This document shows positions 23,644 to 32,767 of a stretch of 34,701 bases of DNA, in pieces; the stretch's first letter is position 1, and each line of letters starts with the position of its first letter. Source of the DNA: Deltaproteobacteria bacterium (GTDB lineage: Bacteria; Desulfobacterota; Binatia; HRBIN30; CADEER01); assembly GCA_029262455.1 (NCBI GenBank), contig JAJCZJ010000098.1:1-34701 (forward strand), given 5' to 3'. Both the position numbers and the translations under genes were made by a program. The notes under the pieces are model-generated. The model was not told the origin of the DNA. It worked only from the letters and a program-made list of their open reading frames with translations, and ran no database searches.

Positions 23644-24798
23644 ATGACGCAGCCAAGGGTTAAGACGGCTGTCGGATTGGGATCTGCATTCGTCGTGTTT
23701 GCTTCCGTGCTGCTGGTCTTCGACTACGGCCTGACGCACTTCGGTGTGGAGGAAAACTTTCGTATCAATCTCGACCTCATCGACGACGTTCGATCGTGGA
23801 GGCAGCAGGTCCGGGAGCTGCGCAAAGATCCAACCCATAGCGTCGTTGCGGTGATCGGCGACTCGCTCACCATGGGCTCGTTGGCAATGGAAAGAGCGGG
23901 GCACTCGGCGCTTCCCGGACGATTGGAGCAGGTCCTTTCACAGCGGCCCGAGTTTCTTGATGTTCGGGTGGCACCCCTGCGCTGGGGAGGACTCGGTCCT
24001 GTTGAGGTGTTCAACCTCGCTGACGTGATCGTTGGAGCGGAAGCTCCGATCGTGATCCTGACCTGCAACCTTGCGAGCCTGACGATGGCTTGGGCGGTCA
24101 GGTTCGACCGCACCGAGCTGGCAGCGTGGATCGAGCCGCGGCGAGTACCCGCCGCGCTGCTTTTGCCCCTACATCGCGTTGGTCTGAGTGCTGATCGCGT
24201 TCTTTGGTATGTTTCATTGCGCGAGTCGGGCCTGGAATCCCTGTGGCGCGAGGCCCGACGCCTCCAGACACGCGGCGAACGCGTGCGGCCGAGGCTAGCG
24301 CAGTGGTTGGGTCGCGTGCCGCGCCGCGACACAGAGGAGTCGGCCGCGTCTCGGAGTCTCCTGGGCGCGAGAAAGGACACCATTCCGGGAAAGAACCGCT
24401 TCACGGGAAGTCGGTTGCGCCGATCCTATTCGGCGGCGATGGCCGGCGTGAAGCCGGGCGATCCGTTGATGCGGTTTCTGCGTGCGGCGATGCAGCACCT
24501 CGTGAGCCGCGGGATCCGGGTGCTGTTGGTGGTGATGCCGGTGAACCTCGAACACTGGCGCGCCGTCGGAGCGTTCGACGACCCGAGCGGATTGCAGAAA
24601 ACGCTCGATACTCTCGAACAACACGCGCTCGCCTCCGGAGCCGGTTTTGTCGATCTGCACGATCTCTTACCGGATCGGGCTTTTCGCGATCGAGCCTCTC
24701 ATTTCACCCGCCAAGGCCCCGTCGACGGGACGGCGCGAGTCGCCAAAGCTCTGGCGCCGACAGTGGTAGCTGAGCTGCGCCGCTTGGCGCCGAACTGA
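23644..24798 (+). CDS. SGNH-type hydrolase/acetyltransferase partner of MBOAT (AlgJ/AlgX-like)
   Basis: This 384-residue protein has one N-terminal membrane anchor (residues 9-30), so the catalytic part is periplasmic. The SGNH block I motif GDSLTMG is at 72-78. The C-terminal part has VDLHDLLPDR and a late RASHFTRQGP segment whose His would be the catalytic base. Members of this group carry out or assist O-acetylation of exported polysaccharide together with an MBOAT protein. The MBOAT gene starts inside its stop codon (TGATG), which supports that role. Block II and III residues were not confirmed, so the active site is partly inferred. Confidence 0.75.
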   Translation: MTQPRVKTAVGLGSAFVVFASVLLVFDYGLTHFGVEENFRINLDLIDDVRSWRQQVRELRKDPTHSVVAVIGDSLTMGSLAMERAGHSALPGRLEQVLSQRPEFLDVRVAPLRWGGLGPVEVFNLADVIVGAEAPIVILTCNLASLTMAWAVRFDRTELAAWIEPRRVPAALLLPLHRVGLSADRVLWYVSLRESGLESLWREARRLQTRGERVRPRLAQWLGRVPRRDTEESAASRSLLGARKDTIPGKNRFTGSRLRRSYSAAMAGVKPGDPLMRFLRAAMQHLVSRGIRVLLVVMPVNLEHWRAVGAFDDPSGLQKTLDTLEQHALASGAGFVDLHDLLPDRAFRDRASHFTRQGPVDGTARVAKALAPTVVAELRRLAPN

Positions 24799-26201
24799 TG
24801 CTCTTCAATACGCTTCAGTTCGGTGTGTTCTTTCTGCTCGTGTTATGGGGCGGCCGCGCTGCCCCGCCGACGGCCAGACTGCCGCTTCTCCTGGCCGCCA
24901 GCTTGACTTTCTATGCCCTTTGGGTCCCCTCCTACCTGCTACTCCTCCTGGGGACGATCCTGCTCAACTTCGCCCTGCTGCGCGCGATGGTCACCAGTTC
25001 TCGACCGCGGCCGTTCTTGATCGCCGCCATTGTATCGACCCTCGGGTCGCTCGGCTTCTTCAAGTACGCAGCGTTCTTGATTGAGTCGGTCTCTCCGGTT
25101 TTCTCCCAGGCTATCGGTTGGGCACCGCCGGCGGTCGAATTCGTGTTGCCTCTAGGGATTTCGTTTTACACTTTCCAGATCCTTGCGGTCGCGATTGACA
25201 CGTACCGCGGCCACTTAGCTCCCATTCGGAGTCTATCCCGTTATACGTTGTTCGTCTGTTTCTTTCCCCAGCTCATAGCCGGTCCGATTGTCCGCGGCTC
25301 GGAGCTGTTACCGCAGCTAGAGAGTGGCCCGGCACCGTCGGCACTTCGAAGCAGGCGTGGGATCTGGCTAGTCGCTTGCGGGCTGGTGAAGAAAATTCTC
25401 TTCGCTGACTACCTGCTGTCGCCGTTCGTCAACGGAGTCTTCGAGAACAGCGCAACAAGCGGCACGCCCTACTTGATCGTCGCCGCCTATAGCTTCGCGT
25501 TCCAAATCTATTTTGATTTTTCGGGATACTCCGACATCGCACGTGGCCTGGCATTGCTCTTGGGTTTTGAGCTGCCGTTCAACTTCAAGGAACCGTATCT
25601 TTCTCGCGATCCATCCGAGTTCTGGCGTCGTTGGCACATCACTCTGTCGAGTTGGCTGCGCGATTATTTATACTTTCCCCTCGGCGGCAATCGCGGGGGA
25701 TCCGGCAGAACACCCTTCAACCTGATGGTTACGATGCTGCTGGGTGGGCTCTGGCATGGAGCATCCTGGACCTTTGTGGCGTGGGGTGGGCTGCACGGCC
25801 TTCTGCTCGTCGCGCACAGGTCCGTCGTCCGTCATCGGAGAACTGAGGCCGCGCCGTTGCAATGGGCGGACGGACCGCGAATTGTCGTACTGTTCCACAT
25901 CGTTTGTGTCGCATGGATTTTCTTTCGCGCGAGGTCGATCGAAGGTTCATTGTCGTATCTGTCGCACCTGGTGGCCGGAGATTTCGAATCGGGATGGCCG
26001 GTGTTCCAGATGCTCGTAGTCGCCGTCTGCGCCGCGCTGCATCCACTCGAACGTTACGCCAGGCTCAACGCTGTCGGTTGGCAACGATTCGCCGCGGAAA
26101 GTCCTTGGGGTCCGTTCGTCGAGGGCGCAGCGTTCGGTACCGTCGCCGCCGCTTGCTTCGTCGCTTCGTCCGGCGGGGAGTTTATCTATTTCCAGTTCTG
26201 A
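24798..26201 (+). CDS. MBOAT O-acyltransferase (AlgI/DltB-like)
   Basis: This 467-residue protein has about ten to eleven membrane segments and begins with LFNTLQFGVFF. It has the family motifs PLGISFYTFQILAVAID, FPQLIAGPIVR, YFDFSGYSDIARGLALLLG, EFWRRWHITLSSWLRDY and GGLWHGASW (His near residue 318), which is the catalytic histidine. MBOAT proteins pass acyl groups, usually acetyl, across the inner membrane to a periplasmic partner. Here the partner is the SGNH protein encoded one base upstream (overlap TGATG). The product would be an O-acetylated extracellular or surface polysaccharide. Assignment is firm; the acyl group is inferred. Confidence 0.9.
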   Translation: MLFNTLQFGVFFLLVLWGGRAAPPTARLPLLLAASLTFYALWVPSYLLLLLGTILLNFALLRAMVTSSRPRPFLIAAIVSTLGSLGFFKYAAFLIESVSPVFSQAIGWAPPAVEFVLPLGISFYTFQILAVAIDTYRGHLAPIRSLSRYTLFVCFFPQLIAGPIVRGSELLPQLESGPAPSALRSRRGIWLVACGLVKKILFADYLLSPFVNGVFENSATSGTPYLIVAAYSFAFQIYFDFSGYSDIARGLALLLGFELPFNFKEPYLSRDPSEFWRRWHITLSSWLRDYLYFPLGGNRGGSGRTPFNLMVTMLLGGLWHGASWTFVAWGGLHGLLLVAHRSVVRHRRTEAAPLQWADGPRIVVLFHIVCVAWIFFRARSIEGSLSYLSHLVAGDFESGWPVFQMLVVAVCAALHPLERYARLNAVGWQRFAAESPWGPFVEGAAFGTVAAACFVASSGGEFIYFQF

Positions 26202-26207
26202 CCCACA

Positions 26208-26226
26208 TGATTCGGTAGCCGAATCA
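26208..26226. repeat. Perfect hairpin after the MBOAT stop
   Basis: TGATTCGG and CCGAATCA form an 8-bp perfect stem with a TAG loop, six bases after the MBOAT stop. There is no T-run. It may end the transcript or protect its 3' end. Confidence 0.45.
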
Positions 26227-26243
26227 GTTGATCTCTCACGGTG

Positions 26244-26267
26244 CGCAAGCCCCTCTGCGGGGTTGCG
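26244..26267. repeat. Second hairpin in the leader of the YfhO-like gene
   Basis: CGCAA-G-CCCC pairs with GGGG-TTGCG around TCTGC, giving nine base pairs with one bulged G. It lies 30 bases before the start codon and 17 bases before the ribosome site TAAGGAG (26284-26290). Confidence 0.4.
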
Positions 26268-26296
26268 TTCGCAAGACCTCGCATAAGGAGCGCTCG

Positions 26297-28486
26297 ATGA
26301 CCTCCGAGGACCAAACAAAATACAACTGGCTCGCTGCCGTTGCCGGTGTCTCGGCAACGCTCGTCGCACTCGCAGTGTTCGGGTCTTTCGACTCACCGTG
26401 GACCTTGCGCGGCGACAACAAAGCAGTGATGTTTCCGTTGAATCTCGAAGCCTACCGGCAATGGACCTCCGGCTACGCTCCTGAATGGTCAGACGGTTTC
26501 TGGAGCGGTTTGCCGCTGTTGGCTGACCCCACCTCGATGAGCCTCTACTGGCCGAACTTTCTGGCCTTCCTGCTCACTCCGGAACCACACCTGCGCGCCT
26601 ACGACCTGACGACGGCTCTCCACGCCGGGATTCTGGTCTCCGGTACGATCACGCTGCTCCGTATCCTCGGCACCAGTGCGTCAGCATCCCTCTTTGGCGG
26701 TATTCTCATTTTCGCAGCGCCCATGCATGTCTGGTACGCATCCGCGATGATCACCGGCTACGGTCCGGTGGTATGGTGGCCGTGGATGCTGGTCGCTGCC
26801 GAGATGCTGAGCCGCAACGGTCCAGTACTGCGCTATTACTGTCTCGGGTGGCTGGCGCTCGCGTCGTGCGCCGTCATCTACCCGGAGTTCGCATTCTACG
26901 GCGGCGTTGTTTGTTCGTGCTGGCTGGTGACCCGACGCACCGGCCTCACCGTGCCCACACGCCTGTTCCGAGCCGCCGTCCTCGGCCTGGGCGGAGTCGC
27001 GTTGGCTGCCCCGCAGCTACTCCCAACAGTCTTGCTCCTCCCGGACACCACCCGTGGCTCAGAAGGGCCCGGCGATCTCGACTTCGCTGTCTCCGTGTTT
27101 CAAGCTGACAGACTTCTGTACCCCAGCGTCGCGGAAAAGATTCCATCCTTCATCGGCGTTGCCACTGTGCTACTAGCCCTGCGTGGCTTCACCTCGCGCC
27201 GGCCCCGCAGCATGTTTCTCGGTGCGGTGGCACTCGTTACATATCTCGTCGCCATCGGCAGCCCGCTCCACGATCTGATCCACTCACTGCCGATTTTTGA
27301 CATCTTTCGTCAGCCCATGAAGTTCAAATTGCTCAGCGAGATGGCCCTGGCACTGCTCGCTGCACTGGGCCTCGACTACCTGCTCGCGAACAATTCCGAC
27401 CGAGGCGATCGGCTGTTCATCCTGCTGCTCGCATTCATGGTAGTCGGTGAGAACCTAGCCTACCTCGGGCAGCGCGTGCCGACCGGCTTTCGTCTACCGG
27501 GCAACACCGACACCTCGTTTTCCGAACTCTACGATCAATTGACTACGAGCGGCATCGTTCACCTCACCCCGGCTCGGCCAAACCCGTCGTCACGGGTCAG
27601 CGAAACCGTCGGCTTGCGCGGCATACCGATGATCCACGACGCGCCGGTCATCGCCGGAGGGCCGAACGCATTGCTACCAAGGCGGCACAGGCGGATTATC
27701 GCCGCCCTAAATTCCGCACCCGGACCGACGCGGCGCGAACTGACTCACTTTGGCGCCGGATTCCACCTTACACCACGTCCGGAACCAAACCGAAAAGTCG
27801 CCAATCCCTGCCTCGATGTAGCCGAAGACCACGACCTACTTCTCGTCGGCGTCCACAACGAGACCTGCCTCTACATGAACCCGGACCAGCCGGAGCGGTA
27901 CGAGGTCGCAAAGAAGGCGATCCATTCCAACAGCCACGAAGAAATGATCGATGAACTCGAGAGGAAGCTCCGAGGCGAACGCACCGTACTCACCGCAAAG
28001 TACCAAGACGATTGGTGCCCTATTGCGGAAGCAAATTCGACACAAGCGGCGATCGTTGTGATTCAACACACGGTCAACGATGAAGTGCAGGTCGTCGCGC
28101 CAATGACCGAAGTCGCGCAGCGCAGGCGCGGGGCCGGCAAAGTTGAGATCAGAGAGTATCGCCCGGGAAACATTGAGCTAAACGTGTCGGCCGAGAAACG
28201 CGCTTTCTTGATCGCAAGGGAGTCGCTCTATGACGGGTGGCGGGCCTTCGTAAACGGCAAGTCGGTTCCGATCTACCCCGCCGCGGGATTGTTCTTCGCC
28301 GTGCCGGTTCCCGACGGCGCGAGCGTCGTATCCTTGCGATATCGATCACCGGGCCTCCGAGCGGGCGTCCAGATCGCTCTCGGCTGGATCGCTTTGGTTT
28401 GCCTTGCGGCGCTCGCCTACCGCGTCATAGTGGAACGGAAGCGAGGGATCCGACAGTCGGGGGCACCGTTGCCCCAGAGTTTTTGA
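26297..28486 (+). CDS. YfhO-like polytopic membrane protein
   Basis: This protein has 729 residues from the ATG at 26297, which has a good TAAGGAG site six bases upstream; the longer frame lacks this. About twelve membrane segments occupy residues 15-420, with LRGDNKAVMFPL and EWSDGFWSGLPL in the first large loop. The C-terminal soluble domain ends in SLYDGWRAFVNGKSVPIYP, then a last membrane segment, the pattern of the YfhO family. YfhO proteins are glycosyltransferase-C-like and implicated in glycosylation of lipoteichoic acids or surface lipids in Gram-positives. The role in this organism is unknown. A probable intrinsic terminator covers its last codons. Confidence 0.75.
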   Translation: MTSEDQTKYNWLAAVAGVSATLVALAVFGSFDSPWTLRGDNKAVMFPLNLEAYRQWTSGYAPEWSDGFWSGLPLLADPTSMSLYWPNFLAFLLTPEPHLRAYDLTTALHAGILVSGTITLLRILGTSASASLFGGILIFAAPMHVWYASAMITGYGPVVWWPWMLVAAEMLSRNGPVLRYYCLGWLALASCAVIYPEFAFYGGVVCSCWLVTRRTGLTVPTRLFRAAVLGLGGVALAAPQLLPTVLLLPDTTRGSEGPGDLDFAVSVFQADRLLYPSVAEKIPSFIGVATVLLALRGFTSRRPRSMFLGAVALVTYLVAIGSPLHDLIHSLPIFDIFRQPMKFKLLSEMALALLAALGLDYLLANNSDRGDRLFILLLAFMVVGENLAYLGQRVPTGFRLPGNTDTSFSELYDQLTTSGIVHLTPARPNPSSRVSETVGLRGIPMIHDAPVIAGGPNALLPRRHRRIIAALNSAPGPTRRELTHFGAGFHLTPRPEPNRKVANPCLDVAEDHDLLLVGVHNETCLYMNPDQPERYEVAKKAIHSNSHEEMIDELERKLRGERTVLTAKYQDDWCPIAEANSTQAAIVVIQHTVNDEVQVVAPMTEVAQRRRGAGKVEIREYRPGNIELNVSAEKRAFLIARESLYDGWRAFVNGKSVPIYPAAGLFFAVPVPDGASVVSLRYRSPGLRAGVQIALGWIALVCLAALAYRVIVERKRGIRQSGAPLPQSF
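28460..28484 (+). terminator. Probable intrinsic terminator overlapping the YfhO gene end
   Basis: GGGGCA (28460-28465) and TGCCCC (28470-28475) form a stem with a CCGT loop, followed after AGAG by TTTTT (28480-28484). It reaches into the stop codon of the YfhO-like gene, ending the plus-strand transcript. Confidence 0.55.
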
Positions 28487-28659
28487 GCCCGGCCTCGGAC
28501 TTGCAAACGATGTTCTTTCAGACAGCTCACTACCTCGCAATTCAGCTAGCGGCGGCCAGGCTCCATACCCGGAAATACGCAAAACGAAGCTTCGGTTCTA
28601 GCCAACTAGTCGCTCAAATCTGCGGCCAGGAGCGACTCGTCTCGCGGACGCCCCGCCTC

Positions 28660-30117
28660 TTGGTTAGGCGTGTCGAGAACACAACGAAAATCAAGCTACG
28701 TTTTGTTCGAATTGGTCTTGATACACAGGTCGGCAGGAGCCTCGCCCTCCCCACGAAGCGCCGGAGACTCGTTTGCACTCAGTCGCAGAGGGTAAGGGAA
28801 ACTTCCGGGTCGCGAATCGCGGCAACCGTCCTCTGCGCGTTCGCTATCGGTTGCACAACTGCGCCGACGCCATCGAAGCCTGCGCTCGAAGGTGCAAACA
28901 TCGTCTTGGTCATGGTCGACACCCTGCGCGCTGACCATCTCGGCAGCTTCGGCTACGCGCGCCCAACCAGCCCGTTCCTCGATCAACTCGCCGACGCCTC
29001 GATAGCTTTTTCCAATGTGGTTGCGCCGGCGTCGCAGACGGTTCCCTCGATGCTTTCCCTTTGGAGCGGCGTCTATCCGAATCAGCACGGCAATCAGTAC
29101 TTTCCAGGCATACGCGCCTTCCGCGTCCCAACCCCCAACACAGAGCCCAAGGTCCCAGACGACCTGCCGCTGATGGCCGAGTACCTGCAGGCACGTGGCT
29201 ACCGGACAGCGGCTGTCGTTACCAATCCTTGGCTCCGCAAATCCTACGGGTTTGCCCGCGGCTTCGAAGTCTATCATCACCTCGAGGCAGTACCCGCCCC
29301 GCGTGGTCCGGCCATCAACGACCTGGCAAGAGAGATCATCGATCGCTGGAAAGGGGAGAAATTCCTTCTTTACCTGCACTACATGGACGTCCACATCCCC
29401 TTTGACCCGAAGCCAAAATACCGCGCCGACTTTCCGCCTATCGACGGCCCATCCGAAGCGATTTCGCAATTGAAAGCCTCCTACGAAGCAGAGATTCGCG
29501 CCATCGATGATTACACGAAGGAAATTCTATCAGAGCTAAAAAGAGCCGGCCTCGCGGACGACACTCTCATCGTCTTCACAGCGGATCACGGCGAAGAGTT
29601 CGACGAGCACGGCGGCATCGGTCACGGACACGCACTCTTTCAGGAGCTGGTCCACGTCCCGTTGATGCTGATTCATCCGAAGCTTGCCAGCCGCTACCGC
29701 AAAATCGCTCAGCCAATCTCGTTGGTGGACGTGTTCCCGACGGTCGCCGAACTGGTCGCCACTGGCGATGCCCCGCCGGCCGACGGGAGATCGCTCGTAC
29801 CGCTAATCGCCAACGAAGACGTCGAAGTCTACGCCAAGCGCACGCTGTTCAGTGAACTGGGCACCGCCACCAGCGCCGTCAAACGCGGTAAGAAGCTCAT
29901 TCGAACGACGAAAAAAAACACCACCGACTTCAAGGCTTTCGACCTGACCGAAGATCCGAGGGAACTCAATCCGATCGCCTCCGGGCCGCCGTGGATCAAC
30001 GAACTCAGGGCGGCCCTACAACAGCACGCCAAGAGGACACGCTCGCAAGAGTCCGATAACTCTTTCGGCAAACTCGACCCCGAGGTCGAGGAACGCGTCC
30101 GCGCACTCGGCTACTAA
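28660..30117 (+). CDS. Sulfatase-like AlkP-superfamily enzyme with a Thr nucleophile; start uncertain
   Basis: The core (from about 28885) shows VLVMVDTLRADHLGSFGY, SQTVPSMLSLWSGVYPNQHG, HYMDVHIPFDPK, then FTADHGEEFDEHG and GHGHALFQE. These are the metal and nucleophile sites of sulfatases and phosphoethanolamine-transferase-like enzymes. The nucleophile position is Thr (TVPSM) rather than the CxPxR of formylglycine sulfatases, so a phospho- or sulfo-transferase or hydrolase of the Thr type is likely. A lipobox-like AIGC is at 28843-28854, suggesting a lipoprotein, but no ATG, GTG or TTG lies at the right distance before it. The nearest is TTG 28660, which would put the Cys at residue 65; the 5' end may be damaged. 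Confidence 0.7.
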   Translation: MVRRVENTTKIKLRFVRIGLDTQVGRSLALPTKRRRLVCTQSQRVRETSGSRIAATVLCAFAIGCTTAPTPSKPALEGANIVLVMVDTLRADHLGSFGYARPTSPFLDQLADASIAFSNVVAPASQTVPSMLSLWSGVYPNQHGNQYFPGIRAFRVPTPNTEPKVPDDLPLMAEYLQARGYRTAAVVTNPWLRKSYGFARGFEVYHHLEAVPAPRGPAINDLAREIIDRWKGEKFLLYLHYMDVHIPFDPKPKYRADFPPIDGPSEAISQLKASYEAEIRAIDDYTKEILSELKRAGLADDTLIVFTADHGEEFDEHGGIGHGHALFQELVHVPLMLIHPKLASRYRKIAQPISLVDVFPTVAELVATGDAPPADGRSLVPLIANEDVEVYAKRTLFSELGTATSAVKRGKKLIRTTKKNTTDFKAFDLTEDPRELNPIASGPPWINELRAALQQHAKRTRSQESDNSFGKLDPEVEERVRALGY

Positions 30118-30308
30118 CAGACCACGAGCATCCGTGTCTGACAGACCGAGTCGATGCGCCGGTGCGCCCGAACGGAGGCGCAAACCCTTGTTCGTCGGCC
30201 AAAACGGCGGTACCAACTCCTCATGAGGCTCGCCACCGCGGCTATGCCCGCTGTCTGCCACGATGCGGCCCCCTGCGGCCGCGGATTGCCAGCGTCTGAT
30301 ACTGGTTC

Positions 30309-30326
30309 GTTGAACTAAGCCGCTGG
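30309..30326. repeat. Left terminal inverted repeat of the IS91-type element
   Basis: GTTGAACTAAGCCGCTGG; its reverse complement is found at 32768-32785 with one mismatch (A versus G at position 9). Confidence 0.7.
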
Positions 30327-30412
30327 CGCGGCAGAAGAGCGGTGGCAGCAGCGAGCCAGCGAGAGGTTCCCGTCAGCGCAATCGTTTCGCAATGATCCCT
30401 CCTTGAGGCGTT

Positions 30413-30431
30413 CGGTCCAAAACGAGGACCG
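30413..30431. promoter_or_regulatory. Hairpin before the recombinase start
   Basis: CGGTCC and GGACCG form a 6-bp stem with a 7-base loop. It is followed by AAAGGAG (30438-30444), six bases before the ATG at 30451. It may control translation or be part of the element's left-end structure. Confidence 0.4.
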
Positions 30432-30450
30432 ACGCAGAAAGGAGAATCAC

Positions 30451-31311
30451 ATGGGAGAGTTGCGGGAACGGATGGAGAACGACCTGATCATCCGTGGGCT
30501 GTCGGTGAACACGCAGCGGTCCTATCTGACCGCGGTCAAAGGGCTTGCGAAGTACTACCGCAGGCGACCCGACGAGCTGAGCACGGCTGAGGTGCAGCGC
30601 TACCTGCGCCACCTGATCGAGGAGCGCCGACTGGCGCCGGCCAGCGTGCGCCTGGCTTCGCAGGGCCTTCGGTTCTTCTATCGGATCACGCTGAATCGGC
30701 CGAACGTGGAGACGGAGATCCCGCTGCCGAAGGGGGCGAAGAGGCTGCCGGAGATTCTCAGCCCGCAAGAAGTCGTTCGGATCCTCGATGCTGCCACCTC
30801 GCTGCGTGATCGCGCGCTGTTGATGACGACGTACGCCGCCGGTCTGCGTGTCAGTGAGGTCGTGCGCCTGGAGTTGCGCGACCTCGACTCCGACCGCGGT
30901 CTGATTCGCGTCGCCGGCGGAAAGGGACGCAAAGACCGCTACACGCTGTTCTCCGAGCGGCTGCGCGCGGAGCTGCGCGCCTACTACCGCGTGTACCGTC
31001 CACAGCGATTGGTTTTTCCAAGCCGTCGCAAGTCCCGGGCGGCGCTCGATCCACACTCGGCGCAGCGGATGTTCCACGTGGCCAAGACCAGAGCCGGCGT
31101 TTCGAAGCAGGGAGGAATCCACTCACTGCGCCATGCGTTTGCCACCCACATGCTGGAGGCCGGCGCCGACCTGCTGACCATCCAGCGCCTGCTCGGGCAT
31201 CGCAATCTCAGGACCACGGCCGGATACATTCAGGTCGCCACACAATCGCTGACCAAGCAGATCTCGCCACTGGATCGGCTGCTGTTGCCGGCAGCGACCG
31301 AACATCGGTAG
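30451..31311 (+). CDS. Tyrosine recombinase (integrase-type) of the IS91-family element
   Basis: This protein has 286 residues from the ATG at 30451, chosen for the AAAGGAG site; a longer frame from TTG 30403 runs through the hairpin. It has an N-terminal SAM-like domain (GLSVNTQRSYLTAVKGLAKYY) and the catalytic set: R in AAGLRVSEVVRLE, K in GGKGRKDRYT, HSLRHAFATHM, GHRNLRTTAGYIQ with the final tyrosine. All active-site residues are present, so it is probably functional. It is XerC/D-like in size. It is six bases upstream of the transposase, as in IS91-type elements with a recombinase; its role in their movement is not settled. Confidence 0.88.
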   Translation: MGELRERMENDLIIRGLSVNTQRSYLTAVKGLAKYYRRRPDELSTAEVQRYLRHLIEERRLAPASVRLASQGLRFFYRITLNRPNVETEIPLPKGAKRLPEILSPQEVVRILDAATSLRDRALLMTTYAAGLRVSEVVRLELRDLDSDRGLIRVAGGKGRKDRYTLFSERLRAELRAYYRVYRPQRLVFPSRRKSRAALDPHSAQRMFHVAKTRAGVSKQGGIHSLRHAFATHMLEAGADLLTIQRLLGHRNLRTTAGYIQVATQSLTKQISPLDRLLLPAATEHR

Positions 31312-31317
31312 GCCTCG

Positions 31318-32529
31318 GTGTCGCCGCAGGGTGCGGCGGCATGGGAGAGCCCCGATGGTCCGCGTTTCGAGATCGCGGATGTGGTGCGTCTCCACGGCCG
31401 CCGCTTCACCGAGACTCATGCCGTGTCGATCGAGCAGCGCGCCGTGCTGCGCGCCATCGAGAGCTGCCGCACAGCGGCCCTCGGCGGACCCGTCGACGCC
31501 GGCGATCGATGTGGAGAGCGCCGCATCTCGTACAACTCGTGCCGCAACCGGCACTGCCCGAAATGTCAGGGCGGGAATCAGGCCAAGTGGGTGGAGGCGC
31601 AACAGGCCTCACTGCTCCCGATCGAGTACTTCCACGTCGTCTTCACGCTGCCTCATGCGCTGAACCCGCTCGTCCGAGTGAACCGCCAAGCGCTCTACAG
31701 CCTGCTGTTTCGCGCCGCCGCGGACACCTTGCTTTGCTTTGGCCGCGACCCGGACCGGCTCGGCGCCGAGATTGGTGTCACCGCGGTCCTCCATACCTGG
31801 GGGCAGAACCTGACCGAGCACGTCCATCTCCACTGCGTCGTGACCGGAGGCGGGCTGACTGCCGACGGCCGCTGGAAGCACGTCCGCAAGGGGTACTTGT
31901 TCCCGGTCAAGGCGCTGGGCCGACTGTTTCGAGGCAAGTACCGCGCTGGTCTGCGCAAACTCAGAGCCGAAGGGAAGCTCCGCTTCGTCGGGCAGTGCGA
32001 ACCGCTGGCCGACGAGCGGACCTGGGAAAAGTGGCTCGCGGAGCTGGGCTCCACCGACTGGGTCGTCTACTCCAAGCCGCCGTTCGGCGGGCCCGAGCAG
32101 GTCTTGAAGTATCTTGGCCGCTACACCCACCGTATCGCCGTCTCAAACCGCCGTATCCTCCACGTCGGCGAGGGCGTCGTGCGCTTCGCCTGGAAGGACT
32201 ACCGCGACGGCTCCAAGCACAAGGTCATGGAGCTCAGGGCCGATGAGTTCCTGCGCCGCTTCCTGCTGCACGTCGTCCCCACGGGCTTCATGCGTATCCG
32301 CCACTTCGGGCTTCTCGCCAACCGACATCGCAAGCACAAGCTCGGGCAGTGCCGCGAGATTCTCGGGGTGCAACCGGCCCTGGCATCCCCAGGCTCGGGC
32401 GGCGACGCCGTCGCCAGCGATCACGAAGACCAGCAAGGCGACGGATCCGCAACCACTTGCCCGGCGTGCGGTGAAGGGCAGATGAAAACGGTCGCTATTG
32501 TGGCCCCACAACGAGGCCCGCCGTGCTGA
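31318..32529 (+). CDS. IS91-family transposase (Y2 HUH endonuclease)
   Basis: This protein has 403 residues from GTG 31318, close to the usual length. A zinc-like CRNRHCPKCQGG motif lies near residue 80. YFHVVFTLPH follows, then the HUH motif in EHVHLHCVV, then KYLGRYTHRIAVSN with the two catalytic tyrosines spaced Y-x3-Y. A second CPACGEG motif is near the C-terminus. The enzyme nicks and re-ligates single strands to move the element by rolling circle. No frameshift was seen. The 239 bases after the stop up to the right repeat should hold oriIS; I found no gene there. Confidence 0.92.
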   Translation: MSPQGAAAWESPDGPRFEIADVVRLHGRRFTETHAVSIEQRAVLRAIESCRTAALGGPVDAGDRCGERRISYNSCRNRHCPKCQGGNQAKWVEAQQASLLPIEYFHVVFTLPHALNPLVRVNRQALYSLLFRAAADTLLCFGRDPDRLGAEIGVTAVLHTWGQNLTEHVHLHCVVTGGGLTADGRWKHVRKGYLFPVKALGRLFRGKYRAGLRKLRAEGKLRFVGQCEPLADERTWEKWLAELGSTDWVVYSKPPFGGPEQVLKYLGRYTHRIAVSNRRILHVGEGVVRFAWKDYRDGSKHKVMELRADEFLRRFLLHVVPTGFMRIRHFGLLANRHRKHKLGQCREILGVQPALASPGSGGDAVASDHEDQQGDGSATTCPACGEGQMKTVAIVAPQRGPPC

Positions 32530-32767
32530 CTGCTCGCCCTTCATTCCAGACGAACCACGCTACTCACGAGACTGGTCTCGCACGCCATTCCTGCGTGCTC
32601 GCCGGCTCATACCGCACCGACGAACCGCGCACCCCGACCGCGACTCAGGCGTGCTCTCGCCTCCATCACACCTCTCGCTCGGCGCGATGTCGCCGCAGTC
32701 GCGAAATCCTGGCGTCACTGCTTAGCCGAGTCCGCTTACAATCCCCATAGCCCGAACCGTGCTGCCT

